Shown piece after piece: positions 8,248 through 16,757 of a DNA stretch of 46,217 nucleotides. The stretch's first letter is position 1. Every line of letters begins with the position of its first letter. The stretch covers positions 1 through 46,217 of the forward strand of contig LYSV01000065.1 of assembly GCA_001657315.1 (NCBI GenBank). Reading direction: 5' to 3'. This DNA is from Flammeovirgaceae bacterium BBD 1991-12. Its GTDB lineage: Bacteria > Bacteroidota > Bacteroidia > Cytophagales > Cyclobacteriaceae. A model generated the notes under the pieces. That model was not told where the DNA came from. It was given only the letters and a program-made list of their open reading frames with translations, and made no database searches. The translations under genes and the position numbers were made by a program.

Positions 8248-8553
8248 TCAATCTTCTATTTCCTGCATGTCGGCAAATTTAGCCACTCTGGCCTCCTTGC
8301 CATCACCCTGTAACAGCCCCGAATCGTCTTTGATGAGGGCTCCCTTATGAAACATAAGACTGACATGCTTTTTGGCATTCATAAAATAGGAGGCCATATT
8401 CCCTTTATACAAAAAGGTGGGACTGCTCCATTTAATGGTCTCCGTAATTTCAGGGTGTGTTGCCAGAATTATTTCCCGGACCCGCTCAATCTCATCGTGC
8501 ATGGGATGAGCTTTTTTGGCCAGGTATTCGTCAACTTCAGGATTTCTGTTCAT
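8248..8553 (-). CDS. DUF1801 protein, apparently truncated by an in-frame stop
   Basis: A 101-residue DUF1801-family protein (small alpha/beta fold, function poorly defined; related to iron-chaperone-like proteins). It starts MNRNPEVDEYLAKKAHPM and contains ETIKWSSPTFLYKG and FHKGALIKDD, typical of the family. The frame stops with TGA at 8250-8248 after QEIED. The same frame continues for 21 further codons (KPALEAVVREWIRMRDASDQT) to TAA at 8184-8182, and this tail resembles family C-termini and the relic at 6591-6673. The stop is therefore likely a recent nonsense change, and the full ancestral frame is 8182-8553. Confidence 0.8.
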   Translation of the reverse strand: MNRNPEVDEYLAKKAHPMHDEIERVREIILATHPEITETIKWSSPTFLYKGNMASYFMNAKKHVSLMFHKGALIKDDSGLLQGDGKEARVAKFADMQEIED

Positions 8554-8632
8554 TTCAGGTAAGTCTTTGGATCCGTCTGCTTTGCTCCGAGGCAGAAAGT
8601 AATGAACAAATTTACAACTATATTAACAAAAC

Positions 8633-8664
8633 TTAATATTAATATTGTCATTTAATGATATTAA
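8633..8664. promoter_or_regulatory. Dyad operator candidate for the ArsR regulator
   Basis: TTAATAT (8633-8639) and ATATTAA (8658-8664) form an inverted repeat, with further imperfect symmetry inside (TCATT/AATGA). It covers the -33 region of the arsR-like promoter. ArsR proteins bind AT-rich dyads over their own promoters, so this is a plausible autoregulatory site. Confidence 0.45.
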
Positions 8665-8676
8665 AATTTACCTTTG
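8645..8676 (+). promoter_or_regulatory. Promoter of the ArsR-SRPBCC pair, likely giving a leaderless mRNA
   Basis: TTG (8645-8647) and TACCTTTG (8669-8676) match the -33/-7 pattern with 21 bases between. The -7 element ends four bases before the ATG at 8681, so transcription would begin at or within a few bases of the start codon. Confidence 0.5.
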
Positions 8677-8680
8677 ATGT

Positions 8681-8995
8681 ATGGCAATATCACAGGTGGA
8701 AGCAGTATTCAAGGTGCTGTCGGATAGGAACCGGATCAAATTGGTAAGATTACTGGGACAAAAGGAACGTACCGTTGGAGAATTGGAAAAACTGCTACGT
8801 ATGAGCCAGTCCTCCACCTCACAACATCTGAAGCTTCTGAAAAATGCCGGACTCGTATCCTCCAGGAAGCACGGAAATTTCCGTATTTATTCTCTCAGAG
8901 CAGCACAGCTGAGAGATGCCATGGGCTATTTTGATAATCTATGGGATGAGAGTTTAAAACAAATGAAGGCAAAACTGGAGGGCGATGAAGAATAA
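8681..8995 (+). CDS. ArsR-family winged-helix regulator
   Basis: A 104-residue ArsR-type repressor. The winged helix covers most of the protein: VFKVLSDRNRIKLVRLL (N-terminal helix typical of the family), recognition helix region SQSSTSQHLKLLKNAGLV and wing RKHGNFRIYSL. There is no CxC metal site, so it is unlikely to be an arsenic or cadmium sensor. It overlaps the next gene by 11 bases. ArsR plus SRPBCC/AHSA1 pairs are a common two-gene unit in which the regulator and the ligand-binding-fold protein are co-expressed. Confidence 0.88.
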   Translation: MAISQVEAVFKVLSDRNRIKLVRLLGQKERTVGELEKLLRMSQSSTSQHLKLLKNAGLVSSRKHGNFRIYSLRAAQLRDAMGYFDNLWDESLKQMKAKLEGDEE

Positions 8996-9377
8996 TCATT
9001 TATACAAGGAGATCTGGATCAACGCCCCGGTGGAACGGGTATTTGCCTGTTTTACAGAGGAAGAGGCTATGCTAAGCTGGCACGGAAAGGAAGTAACGCT
9101 CGATCCCGTGCCAGGAGGCATCTACAGGGTGGTCTTTGAGAATGGCACTACCATTACTGGCAACTACCGGGAAGTGGAGCACAATAAAAGATTAGTATAT
9201 ACCGCCCGATACAATGAGGTGGATAGTGTAGTTACTGTTGATTTTATCAGTGAAAAAGGAGGAACAAAAGTACTGCTGAAACAGGAGTTTATGCCTGATC
9301 AGGATATCACTTCCTTTGATCACGGCTGGGATTATTTCCTCGGGATACTCAGGGAGATGTACAGCAGGGTTGAATAA
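8985..9377 (+). CDS. SRPBCC/AHSA1-family protein
   Basis: A 130-residue START/Bet v 1-like fold protein of the AHSA1 group: IWINAPVERVFACFTEEEAM (N-terminal strand and helix), GGIYRVVFENG and a C-terminal helix starting FDHGWDYFLGIL. Such proteins have a hydrophobic cavity for small ligands; the ligand here is unknown. The ATG lies inside the end of the ArsR gene, so translation is coupled. The gene converges with xylA across the cloverleaf repeat. Confidence 0.85.
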   Translation: MKNNHLYKEIWINAPVERVFACFTEEEAMLSWHGKEVTLDPVPGGIYRVVFENGTTITGNYREVEHNKRLVYTARYNEVDSVVTVDFISEKGGTKVLLKQEFMPDQDITSFDHGWDYFLGILREMYSRVE

Positions 9378-9484
9378 CTCGGGTTAATCCTTAAGTCAAT
9401 AAAAGCGGCAGTTGTTAAATCGGCCTTTTTATATTGAGTTGAATTTAAAGCCTCAAGTGGGTAATAGTATTATGATGACACCGG

Positions 9485-9595
9485 TCAACTCACCCCTCGT
9501 TCAAACTTTCGTTTGAACTTTCCCCTCTCTAAGCTTAGAGAGGGGATATTCTATCCCTCCGATATTATCGGAGGGGTAGAATTGGGGTGAGTTGA
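9485..9595. repeat. Cloverleaf-like intergenic inverted repeat
   Basis: The 369-base gap between two convergent genes holds a nested structure. The outer stem is TCAACTCACCCC (9485-9496) with GGGGTGAGTTGA (9584-9595), 12 perfect pairs. Inside lie three hairpins in tandem: GTTCAAAC/GTTTGAAC (9499-9518, loop TTTC), a perfect 24-base palindrome running from CCCCTCTCT to AGAGAGGGG (9522-9545), and CCCTCCGAT/ATCGGAGGG (9555-9575, loop ATT). This layout can fold as a four-way cloverleaf on either strand. A further nine-base inverted repeat, GTACCAGAA/TTCTGGTAC, follows at 9597-9637. It may act as a bidirectional terminator or belong to a dispersed repeat family. Confidence 0.88.
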
Positions 9596-9746
9596 AGTAC
9601 CAGAAACCCAAAATCACAACACATTGAATTCTGGTACACCATGAGATTAAAACATGGGTAGCCTTTTTACGACAAATGCACTGGAAAAGATGTAACTATC
9701 CCCCTACAAGGAGCTTGTTGTGGTTTTCAGATACTACAGTCTCCTG

Positions 9747-11084
9747 TTAAATAAACCGATTCAGCAGATTTTCCAGATACTCCTGACGACCACTGCGCAG
9801 TGCAGGCTCTCCGGCACCGGAAGCAAGCTTGTGCAGCTCTTCCAGAGAGAGTTTTCCCTGCTCGAAATCACTGCCGTTACCCCCATCAAAAGAACTGTAG
9901 CGTTGCTTTCTTATATCCGGATATTCTGAGCTGGTCAGGATCTTTTCGGCAATGAGCAGTGCCTTTGCAAAAAGGTCGATCCCTCCTACATGGGCATGGA
10001 AGATATCCACCAGGTCTGTAGAATTTCGCCGGGTTTTCGCATCGAAATTAATGCCTCCCCCCTGGAATCCGCCTTTTGACAGAATGGTGAGCATGGCCTC
10101 GGTCAATTCAAAGATGTCATGGGGGAACTGATCGGTGTCCCATCCGTTCTGATAGTCACCACGGTTGGCATCTATGCTACCCAGCATATTTTCAGCGGCC
10201 GCTACTTCAAGTTCGTGCTGAAAGGTGTGACCCGCGAGGGTAGCATGGTTCACCTCTATGTTGAGTTTGAAGTCCTTGTCCAGGCCATATTTTTTAAGAA
10301 AACCTATGACCGTGGCGGCATCGTAATCATACTGATGCTTGGTAGGCTCCATGGGTTTCGGCTCGATGAAATATGTCCCTTTAAAACCGTTCTTCCTGCC
10401 ATACTCTGCTGCCTTGCTTAGAAACATGGCCAGATGATCCAGCTCACGAGACATATCCGTATTCAGCAACGAGAGGTAGCCTTCTCTCCCACCCCAGAAT
10501 ACATAGTTTTCGCCTCCCAGCGCAAGAGTTGTATCAATGGCATTCTTCACCTGCGCCCCGGCATACGCCACCACTTCAAAGTCCGGATTGGTGGCAGCGC
10601 CGTTCATGTAGCGCGGGTTGGAGAATAAGTTGGCCGTTCCCCAAAGTACCTTGATGTTACTCCCCTTCATTTTCTGTTGGGCATACTCCGTAATATGCTG
10701 CAGTCTTTTTTCCGATTCTGCCAGCGAGCTTCCTTCCTCTACGAGGTCATAATCGTGGAAGCAAAAGTATTCCAGCCCAAGTTTGGAGATCAGCTCGAAT
10801 GCGGCATCCATTTTGTCGCGTGATCTTTGCAGCGGATCGGCTGCCTGGCTCCATGGAAATGTCCTGGTACCCACGCCAAAAGGGTCGCCTCCGTCATTGC
10901 AGAACGTATGCCAGTAGGCTATGGCAAACCTTAAATGGTCCTTCATAGGTTTACCCATGACTGTTTTTTCGGGATCGTAAAAACGATAGGCCAATGGGTT
11001 ATCCGACTCTGGTCCCTCATAGGACACAGGACTGATCTCTTTGAAGTATTCCTTATCTCCGATTATTGCTGTCATTTTGTTCAA
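9747..11084 (-). CDS. xylA: Xylose isomerase
   Basis: A 445-residue class II-length xylose isomerase that interconverts D-xylose and D-xylulose in the cytoplasm. Catalytic and metal residues are visible: His110 and Asp113 in YFCFHDYDL, the metal-site Glu in FIEPKPMEPTKHQYD, EVNHATLAGHTFQHE, DANRGD and NFDAKTRR. Length and motifs match the family throughout. Translation may start at Met1 or Met4 (MTAIIGDKEYF). It is the last gene of the minus-strand operon, 15 bases after xylB. Confidence 0.97.
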   Translation of the reverse strand: MNKMTAIIGDKEYFKEISPVSYEGPESDNPLAYRFYDPEKTVMGKPMKDHLRFAIAYWHTFCNDGGDPFGVGTRTFPWSQAADPLQRSRDKMDAAFELISKLGLEYFCFHDYDLVEEGSSLAESEKRLQHITEYAQQKMKGSNIKVLWGTANLFSNPRYMNGAATNPDFEVVAYAGAQVKNAIDTTLALGGENYVFWGGREGYLSLLNTDMSRELDHLAMFLSKAAEYGRKNGFKGTYFIEPKPMEPTKHQYDYDAATVIGFLKKYGLDKDFKLNIEVNHATLAGHTFQHELEVAAAENMLGSIDANRGDYQNGWDTDQFPHDIFELTEAMLTILSKGGFQGGGINFDAKTRRNSTDLVDIFHAHVGGIDLFAKALLIAEKILTSSEYPDIRKQRYSSFDGGNGSDFEQGKLSLEELHKLASGAGEPALRSGRQEYLENLLNRFI

Positions 11085-11099
11085 TGGTTTAGTACATGG

Positions 11100-12587
11100 T
11101 TAAGTCAATTGATCTTCAAGGCCGGTTTTCCAGCGCTCGTATGTCTTCTGGTATTGCTCCCTCACCGGGTTTTCGGGAGATATCTGATGGGTAGGTTTCA
11201 GGTTTTTGAAAGCTTCGTCCAGTGATGAATAAAATCCTGCTCCATACGCCGCTGCCCGGGCTGCGCCCTCAGCGCCGTCGGTCTCATAGAGTTCCACGGT
11301 AATGCCTGTGGTGTTCACAAACGCCTCACGGAAGACCGGGCTCAAAAACATGTTAGCCCTTCCCGCGCGGATGACCTCACTTTCCAGACCGATCTCACGA
11401 AGAGCCTCAAAGCCATAGTTGAGGGCAAAGGCCACCCCTTCCTGCCCTGCGCGAAGAATATGCTCCGACGTATGACGGTTAAAATCCAGGCCTGCCAGTG
11501 TGGCATTCAGGATACGATTCTGCAACACACGCTCGGCACCATTGCCAAAGGGATAGAAAAGGAGTCCATCGGAGCCGACATCTATTCCGGCGGCCATTTC
11601 GTTCATCTGCTCATAACTTCTCTGTCCAGCCCCCAGATTCTTCTTCAGCCAGCTATTCAGTATTCCTGTACCATTAATACACAAAAGGACACCATTTCTT
11701 CGTTCATCGGCTGTTTGGGTAACGTGCAGAAAAGTATTCACCCGGGAGGCCTTGTCTGTTAAGTTCTTTTCTGTCACAGCATAGATCACCCCGGAAGTGC
11801 CGGCAGTCGCGGCCACCTCCCCGGGATCCGTCACATTCAGCGAAAAAGCATTGTTGGGCTGGTCGCCGGCACGATAGGAAACCGGTATACCAGACTTTAG
11901 ACCGAGTGCCATAGCACTTTCATCATTTAAGTGACAGACATTACCAAACGTGGGAACGATCTCGGGGACCAGATGGCCGGATATATCATAATGCCTGAGT
12001 AACTTTTCTGCGATCTCCTGTTGTTCAAAATCCCATAATATACCTTCGGAAAGTCCGGAAGCAGTGGTATTCAGTTGTCCGGTCAGTTTAAGCGCCAGGT
12101 AATCGCCAGGCAGCATGAACTTGTGGACCTGATTATATTTGCCGGGTTCATTTTGTATGACCCAGCGCAGTTTTGAAGCGGTAAAGTTACCTGGTGAATT
12201 CAGCAGGTGGGTCTGACAGTACGTATCTCCCAATGCCCTTGCGGCCTCATCGCCAACCCCCACGGCACGACTGTCGCACCAGATGATAGCTGGACGCACC
12301 ACCTTCATATTTTTGTCCACCAGCACCAGGCCATGCATTTGATAGGAAATACCTATGGCCTCAATTTTCTGTGGATCGACCAGACTGTTGCTCATCGCCC
12401 GGCGTGCAGCCTCAAGAGTACACTGCCACCACACTTCAGGGTCCTGCTCTGCCCATCCGGGTGAGGGCGCTTCTATGGCCAGCTCCGTTTCGGGATAATG
12501 CCCCGAGGAAATACTTTTCCCGGAAGCCACATCAAACACCGAAGCTTTTACTGACGAACTTCCGAGGTCTATACCCAGTGTCAACAT
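11100..12587 (-). CDS. xylB: Xylulokinase (FGGY family)
   Basis: A 495-residue FGGY carbohydrate kinase that phosphorylates D-xylulose to xylulose 5-phosphate. The N-terminal ATPase-fold motif GIDLGSSSVKASVFD and SPGWAEQDPEVWW are typical. YRAGDQPNNAF contains the catalytic Asp, and the second domain has GTSGVIYAVTEK and RAGQEGVAFALNYGFEALRE. It sits between the transporter (13-base gap) and xylA (15-base gap), which supports xylulose over other FGGY substrates. Confidence 0.95.
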   Translation of the reverse strand: MLTLGIDLGSSSVKASVFDVASGKSISSGHYPETELAIEAPSPGWAEQDPEVWWQCTLEAARRAMSNSLVDPQKIEAIGISYQMHGLVLVDKNMKVVRPAIIWCDSRAVGVGDEAARALGDTYCQTHLLNSPGNFTASKLRWVIQNEPGKYNQVHKFMLPGDYLALKLTGQLNTTASGLSEGILWDFEQQEIAEKLLRHYDISGHLVPEIVPTFGNVCHLNDESAMALGLKSGIPVSYRAGDQPNNAFSLNVTDPGEVAATAGTSGVIYAVTEKNLTDKASRVNTFLHVTQTADERRNGVLLCINGTGILNSWLKKNLGAGQRSYEQMNEMAAGIDVGSDGLLFYPFGNGAERVLQNRILNATLAGLDFNRHTSEHILRAGQEGVAFALNYGFEALREIGLESEVIRAGRANMFLSPVFREAFVNTTGITVELYETDGAEGAARAAAYGAGFYSSLDEAFKNLKPTHQISPENPVREQYQKTYERWKTGLEDQLT

Positions 12588-12600
12588 AGTGATAGCTGAT

Positions 12601-14007
12601 TTATGGTTGCCAAAGCTTTTCCATATCCTCCAGGGTCTTCCCTTTCGTCTCCGGCACTATTTTCCAGTTGAACCAGACGGACACCACACACATGGCACCG
12701 TACACCCAAAAAGGAAAACCTCCGTTGAACTGATGGAGCAATGTTTCATTTTCCATAAGCATGGGGAAGGTCTGGGAAACAGCAAAGTTGGATATCCATT
12801 GTGCTGCCACCGCGATAGACAATGCAAGGCTCCGGACGCGGTTGGGATAGATCTCCGAGAGCAACACCCATGTGACCGGTCCCAGAGACAGCGCAAAAAA
12901 TGCGATATAGCCCAATACGAAGGTCAGTAACCAGACATCCGTATTCTGATAGTAAGCAGCAAAGCCAATGGCTGAAATACAGATCCCCATACCTGCCGAA
13001 CCTATGATCATCAGCGGCCTGCGGCCGAACCTGTCTACCGTTAAAATAGCAATAACGGTAAACAGCAGGTTTACAGCTCCTACTACGATCGTTTGTAAGA
13101 GAGCAGCATCTGTATTACTACCCATCTGCTTGAATATTTCAGGCGCATAATATAGAAAAACATTGATACCCGTAACCTGTTGTAATATTGAAAGCGCTAT
13201 GCCTATGACCAGCACCAGATAAATATTGGGTTCAAACAGACTTGACAACGTGGCCTTTTTTGTCCCTTTGGACCTTTCGAGAGAGTTCTTAATGTCATCC
13301 ATCTCCTTCTCGGCCTCATCTTTACCTACCACCTTCGTCAGGACTTCCATGGCCTGATCAAATCGGCCTTTAATGGCAAGCCAACGTGGACTCTCCGGTA
13401 CGGCAACCAGCAAGAACAAAAATAGAAGCGCCGGAATAGCCTCCGAGCCGAACATCCAGCGCCATCCTGAATCTATATTCCATTGATTATCACCCTGCCC
13501 GGCGATATAGTAGTTTACAAAGTATACTACCAGCATACCGAAGATAATGGCAAACTGATTCCACGAAACCAACCTGCCACGAATATGAGGGGGTGAAACC
13601 TCGGCAATGTACATGGGAGACAGCATGGAAGCGATACCTACACCCACGCCGCCGATGATCCTGTAAATAATAAAAACGGTGAACTTATCCGGAAGGGCCG
13701 TTCCTATCGCCGATATGAGGAAAAGCACTGCGGCCAGGATCAATGACTTCTTTCTGCCCAGCCGGTTGCTTATCATACCTGCAACCAACGCTCCTATGAC
13801 ACAACCTACCAGTGCACAGGAAGCTGCCCACCCCATCTGAGCGGAGTTCAGATCGAAATAGACCCTGACTGACCCGATCGCTCCGGAGATCACTGCCGTA
13901 TCATAGCCAAACAAAAGTCCCCCAAGGGTGGCTACCAGCGTAATAAATGTGGTGAACATGTTCTGAACAGGAAGACGTGAATCTGAAGAAATGGCCGAGG
14001 AAGTCAT
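12601..14007 (-). CDS. xylE: MFS sugar porter, probable D-xylose/H+ symporter
   Basis: A 468-residue sugar-porter-family transporter with 12 predicted membrane helices. Family signatures are all present: GGLLFGYDTAVISGAIGSV in helix 1, RLGRKKSL after helix 2, PESPRWLAIKGR at the end of the first half, QQVTGINVFLYYAPEIF in helix 7, DRFGRRPL and C-terminal PETKGKTLEDME. It is the first gene of the xylose operon, so D-xylose is the best substrate guess, by homology to XylE and by context. Confidence 0.93.
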   Translation of the reverse strand: MTSSAISSDSRLPVQNMFTTFITLVATLGGLLFGYDTAVISGAIGSVRVYFDLNSAQMGWAASCALVGCVIGALVAGMISNRLGRKKSLILAAVLFLISAIGTALPDKFTVFIIYRIIGGVGVGIASMLSPMYIAEVSPPHIRGRLVSWNQFAIIFGMLVVYFVNYYIAGQGDNQWNIDSGWRWMFGSEAIPALLFLFLLVAVPESPRWLAIKGRFDQAMEVLTKVVGKDEAEKEMDDIKNSLERSKGTKKATLSSLFEPNIYLVLVIGIALSILQQVTGINVFLYYAPEIFKQMGSNTDAALLQTIVVGAVNLLFTVIAILTVDRFGRRPLMIIGSAGMGICISAIGFAAYYQNTDVWLLTFVLGYIAFFALSLGPVTWVLLSEIYPNRVRSLALSIAVAAQWISNFAVSQTFPMLMENETLLHQFNGGFPFWVYGAMCVVSVWFNWKIVPETKGKTLEDMEKLWQP

Positions 14008-14106
14008 AAATAGTTATAGTCATTTTGACCACAAGTTACAATTTATTTTTATCTTTCCATCATTATACACTGATTTTGTTCACCAGCTTCAGAAATATAT
14101 ATTTAT

Positions 14107-14799
14107 ATGATGGTTTCATTTCCGGACGAAATTATAGATGCCTTATCCATTGATTGCCTCATTTTTGGCTTTGAAGGTGGCGAGTTACAGTTGTTGCTTG
14201 TCAAACATGCCGATGGAATAAGCAAGGGCCGCTGGGCGCTACCAGGTGGATGGATCAAGTACAACGAGGGGCTTAACGAGGCAGCATATCGTGTCCTTCA
14301 GGCATTGACGGGAGTGAAAGACGTTTACCTTGAACAGCTTCAGGCCTTTGGTAACCTGGAGCGATTCCCCGTAAAGAGGGTGCTGACCGTCGCATTCTAT
14401 TCCCTGGTAAAACCAAAGGACTATGAGCTTATCCCAGGTTTTACAGCCTCGGACGTCAGATGGTTCAAGATAAGGGACATTCCGGATATGCCTTATGATC
14501 ATAATAAAATACTTGATTTTGGGCTTAACTTTTTAAAACATAAAGTCAGGCACGAACCCATTGGATTTAATCTTTTGCCTGAGAAGTTCACCTTGCTTCA
14601 GCTTCAGGAACTCTATGAATCCATCCTGAGCATCAAGCTGGACAAACCCAATTTTCGCCGGAAGTTCATGAAAATGGACCTTCTGGTACCCTGCAATGAA
14701 AAGCAGCAGGACGTAGCGCATCGGGCTGCCAATTTATACCGGTTTGATAAGGAGGTATATGACCGGCTAACGGAAAAGGGGTTTACGTTTGAGTTTTAG
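14107..14799 (+). CDS. NUDIX-fold winged-helix transcriptional regulator of xylose use
   Basis: A 230-residue protein with an N-terminal NUDIX-like domain (about 1-145) and a C-terminal winged helix (about 150-225, FTLLQLQELYESILSIKLDK followed by NFRRKFMKM), the NrtR/AraR layout known for sugar regulators in Bacteroidota. The NUDIX box is degenerate: after GGWIKYNEGLNEAAYRVL the catalytic REUxEE pattern reads RVLQAL, so pyrophosphohydrolase activity is unlikely and the domain probably senses a ligand. It diverges from the xylose operon across a 99-base gap where the operators should lie. A weak dyad GTCA-TTT-TGAC is present near 14020. Effector identity (xylose or xylulose) is inference. Confidence 0.85.
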   Translation: MMVSFPDEIIDALSIDCLIFGFEGGELQLLLVKHADGISKGRWALPGGWIKYNEGLNEAAYRVLQALTGVKDVYLEQLQAFGNLERFPVKRVLTVAFYSLVKPKDYELIPGFTASDVRWFKIRDIPDMPYDHNKILDFGLNFLKHKVRHEPIGFNLLPEKFTLLQLQELYESILSIKLDKPNFRRKFMKMDLLVPCNEKQQDVAHRAANLYRFDKEVYDRLTEKGFTFEF

Positions 14800-14894
14800 G
14801 CAGGCCAGAAGCAAGACTTGAGGGTTATCATCTTGAATTATGCCATATTTTAGGAAATCATGTCTTCAATTGGGCATTCATTCATGCTTCGTTT

Positions 14895-14924
14895 TTGCGC
14901 AAATGTCCGACTTCAGTAACTTTG
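14895..14924 (+). promoter_or_regulatory. Promoter of mtaB
   Basis: TTG (14895-14897, inside TTTTTG) and TAACTTTG (14917-14924) are separated by 19 bases, fitting the Bacteroidota -33/-7 pattern. The leader before the ATG at 14935 would be only a few bases. Confidence 0.5.
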
Positions 14925-14934
14925 CAACTTCGAA

Positions 14935-16251
14935 ATGAAAAAGGTAGCGTTTTACACACTGGGTTGCAAGTTGAATTTTTCGGAGACATCCACCATTGCA
15001 AGGATGTTTGAGAAAAAGGGCTATGAGAAGGTGGATTTCGTAGACCAGCCAGACATTTTCATAATCAATACATGCTCTGTCACAGAAAATGCAGACAAGA
15101 AATGTAGCAAGGTAGTACGTGAAGCCCGTAAAATATCCCCTGAAGCCTACGTGGCGATCATCGGGTGCTATGCCCAACTGAAGCCTCAGGAGATCGTTGA
15201 GATACCGGGTGTGGATGCCGTGCTGGGTGCCGCAGAAAAATTCAGGCTTGTTGACTTATTGGATGGATTTGTTCGCCCGGAAACACCCAAGGTACTGGCA
15301 TCTGAGATAAAGGAAGCCAAAACATTTCACAACGCATGGTCCCTGAACGACCGTACCCGTACTTTTCTCAAAGTACAGGATGGTTGTGACTACAGCTGTA
15401 CATTTTGTACTATTCCTCTGGCAAGGGGTGGTAGCAGAAGCGATACCATAGCAAACATCGTCGGCTCAGGCCGGAAGATAGCTACCAAAGGTGTAAAGGA
15501 AATTGTGCTTACCGGCGTAAACACCGGAGATTTTGGGATCAGGAATGGGAAACGGGAAGACAGATTTATCGACCTGATCCGGGCGTTGGATGAGAACGTA
15601 CCGGTAGAAAGATTCAGGATCTCCTCCATTGAGCCCAACCTGCTTTCAGATGAGATCATTGAATTTGTAGCCCACTCCAATAGGTTTGTACCTCATTTTC
15701 ATATCCCTCTTCAATCCGGATCGAACAGGATACTAAAAAGCATGCGCCGAAGATATATGCCTGAATTGTATTCATCCCGTGTTAAAAAGATCAGGGAGCT
15801 GATGCCGGAGTGTTGTATAGGCGTTGATGTAATTGTCGGATACCCTGGGGAAACTGACGAGGACTTTGTTGAGACTTACCAGTTTTTGAATGAACTGGAG
15901 ATATCCTATCTACATGTTTTCACCTATTCTGAAAGGGCCAATACTGCAGCTGCGGAGATGGATGAAACGATCCCCATGAAGATACGTCATGAAAGATCAC
16001 GGATGCTACGCTCGTTGAGCGAAAAAAAGAGGCGCAGGTTTTACGAAGATCACATCGGCGCTCACGCCACTGTGCTTTGGGAAAATGACATTGAAGATAA
16101 CCGTATGCATGGATTTACCGAAAACTACATCCGGGTATCCGCCACATACGACCCTGTGAGGATCAATGACCTTCAACATGTAATTTTAACCGGCATCAAC
16201 GAAAACGGGTATGTGGAAGTCCTTGAAAATGAGGAAGAGCTGATCCATTGA
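14935..16251 (+). CDS. mtaB: tRNA t6A37 methylthiotransferase MtaB
   Basis: A 438-residue radical-SAM methylthiotransferase that converts t6A37 to ms2t6A in ANN-decoding tRNAs. The N-terminal domain carries the three auxiliary-cluster Cys residues (YTLGCKLNF, INTCSVTENAD, IIGCYAQL). The radical-SAM CxxxCxxC is in DGCDYSCTFCTIPLARG. A C-terminal TRAM-like segment follows (about 375-435). Length and motif order match MtaB rather than MiaB or RimO. It reads in the same direction as the peroxiredoxin gene that follows. Confidence 0.93.
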   Translation: MKKVAFYTLGCKLNFSETSTIARMFEKKGYEKVDFVDQPDIFIINTCSVTENADKKCSKVVREARKISPEAYVAIIGCYAQLKPQEIVEIPGVDAVLGAAEKFRLVDLLDGFVRPETPKVLASEIKEAKTFHNAWSLNDRTRTFLKVQDGCDYSCTFCTIPLARGGSRSDTIANIVGSGRKIATKGVKEIVLTGVNTGDFGIRNGKREDRFIDLIRALDENVPVERFRISSIEPNLLSDEIIEFVAHSNRFVPHFHIPLQSGSNRILKSMRRRYMPELYSSRVKKIRELMPECCIGVDVIVGYPGETDEDFVETYQFLNELEISYLHVFTYSERANTAAAEMDETIPMKIRHERSRMLRSLSEKKRRRFYEDHIGAHATVLWENDIEDNRMHGFTENYIRVSATYDPVRINDLQHVILTGINENGYVEVLENEEELIH

Positions 16252-16304
16252 CAACAATTGGTGCCTTCAGGTGTTAATTGTCACAAAGAAACAATACACC
16301 CGGC

Positions 16305-16757
16305 ATGGTATTAAAAGTGAATGACAAAGCGCCTGACTTTTGCTTGAACTCTACAAGTGGAAAGAAATTTCAACTAAGCAAGGATGCTGCTAACCGCCCT
16401 ATACTTCTGTATTTTTACCCAAAGGATTTTACTCCCGGCTGCACAAAGGAAGCGTGCTCCTTCCGTGACAATTTTGATCTTTTCAAAAAACTTGATGTAG
16501 ATGTGGTGGGCATTAGTACTGATTCCGTAAAGCAACATCTCAGATTCAAGGATACCCACCAGTTACCTTTTGAATTACTTTCGGATGTAACAGGCCAGGT
16601 TTGCAGAGCCTACAATGCGCTCATCCCGGTTCTGAATATTTCAAAGCGCATCACCTATCTTCTTGACAGCGATCATCGTATAGCAGCTACCTACAGTGAT
16701 CTGTTCGGTGCAGAAAGGCATATTCAAAAAATGCTGGTCAGCGTACAACAGCTTTAA
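16305..16757 (+). CDS. bcp: Bcp/PrxQ-type peroxiredoxin
   Basis: A 150-residue thiol peroxidase that reduces hydroperoxides. The active site reads [15 protein letters not shown], with the peroxidatic Cys and a resolving Cys five residues later, as in atypical two-Cys PrxQ enzymes. The start is set at ATG 16305 ([12 protein letters not shown]), which matches family N-termini. A longer frame from TTG 16278 would add nine non-conserved residues. The 3' end overlaps the convergent ABC ATPase gene, the two stop codons sharing TTAA at 16754-16757. Confidence 0.9.
   Translation: MVLKVNDKAPDFCLNSTSGKKFQLSKDAANRPILLYFYPKDFTPGCTKEACSFRDNFDLFKKLDVDVVGISTDSVKQHLRFKDTHQLPFELLSDVTGQVCRAYNALIPVLNISKRITYLLDSDHRIAATYSDLFGAERHIQKMLVSVQQL

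Noticed and set aside
14008-14106. GTCA-TTT-TGAC dyad as the NUDIX-regulator operator
   Set aside because: Four-base arms are too short to support a confident call; mentioned only within the regulator entry.
16278-16304. TTG start extending the Bcp peroxiredoxin by nine residues
   Set aside because: Residues are not conserved in the family and ATG at 16305 gives a normal N-terminus.
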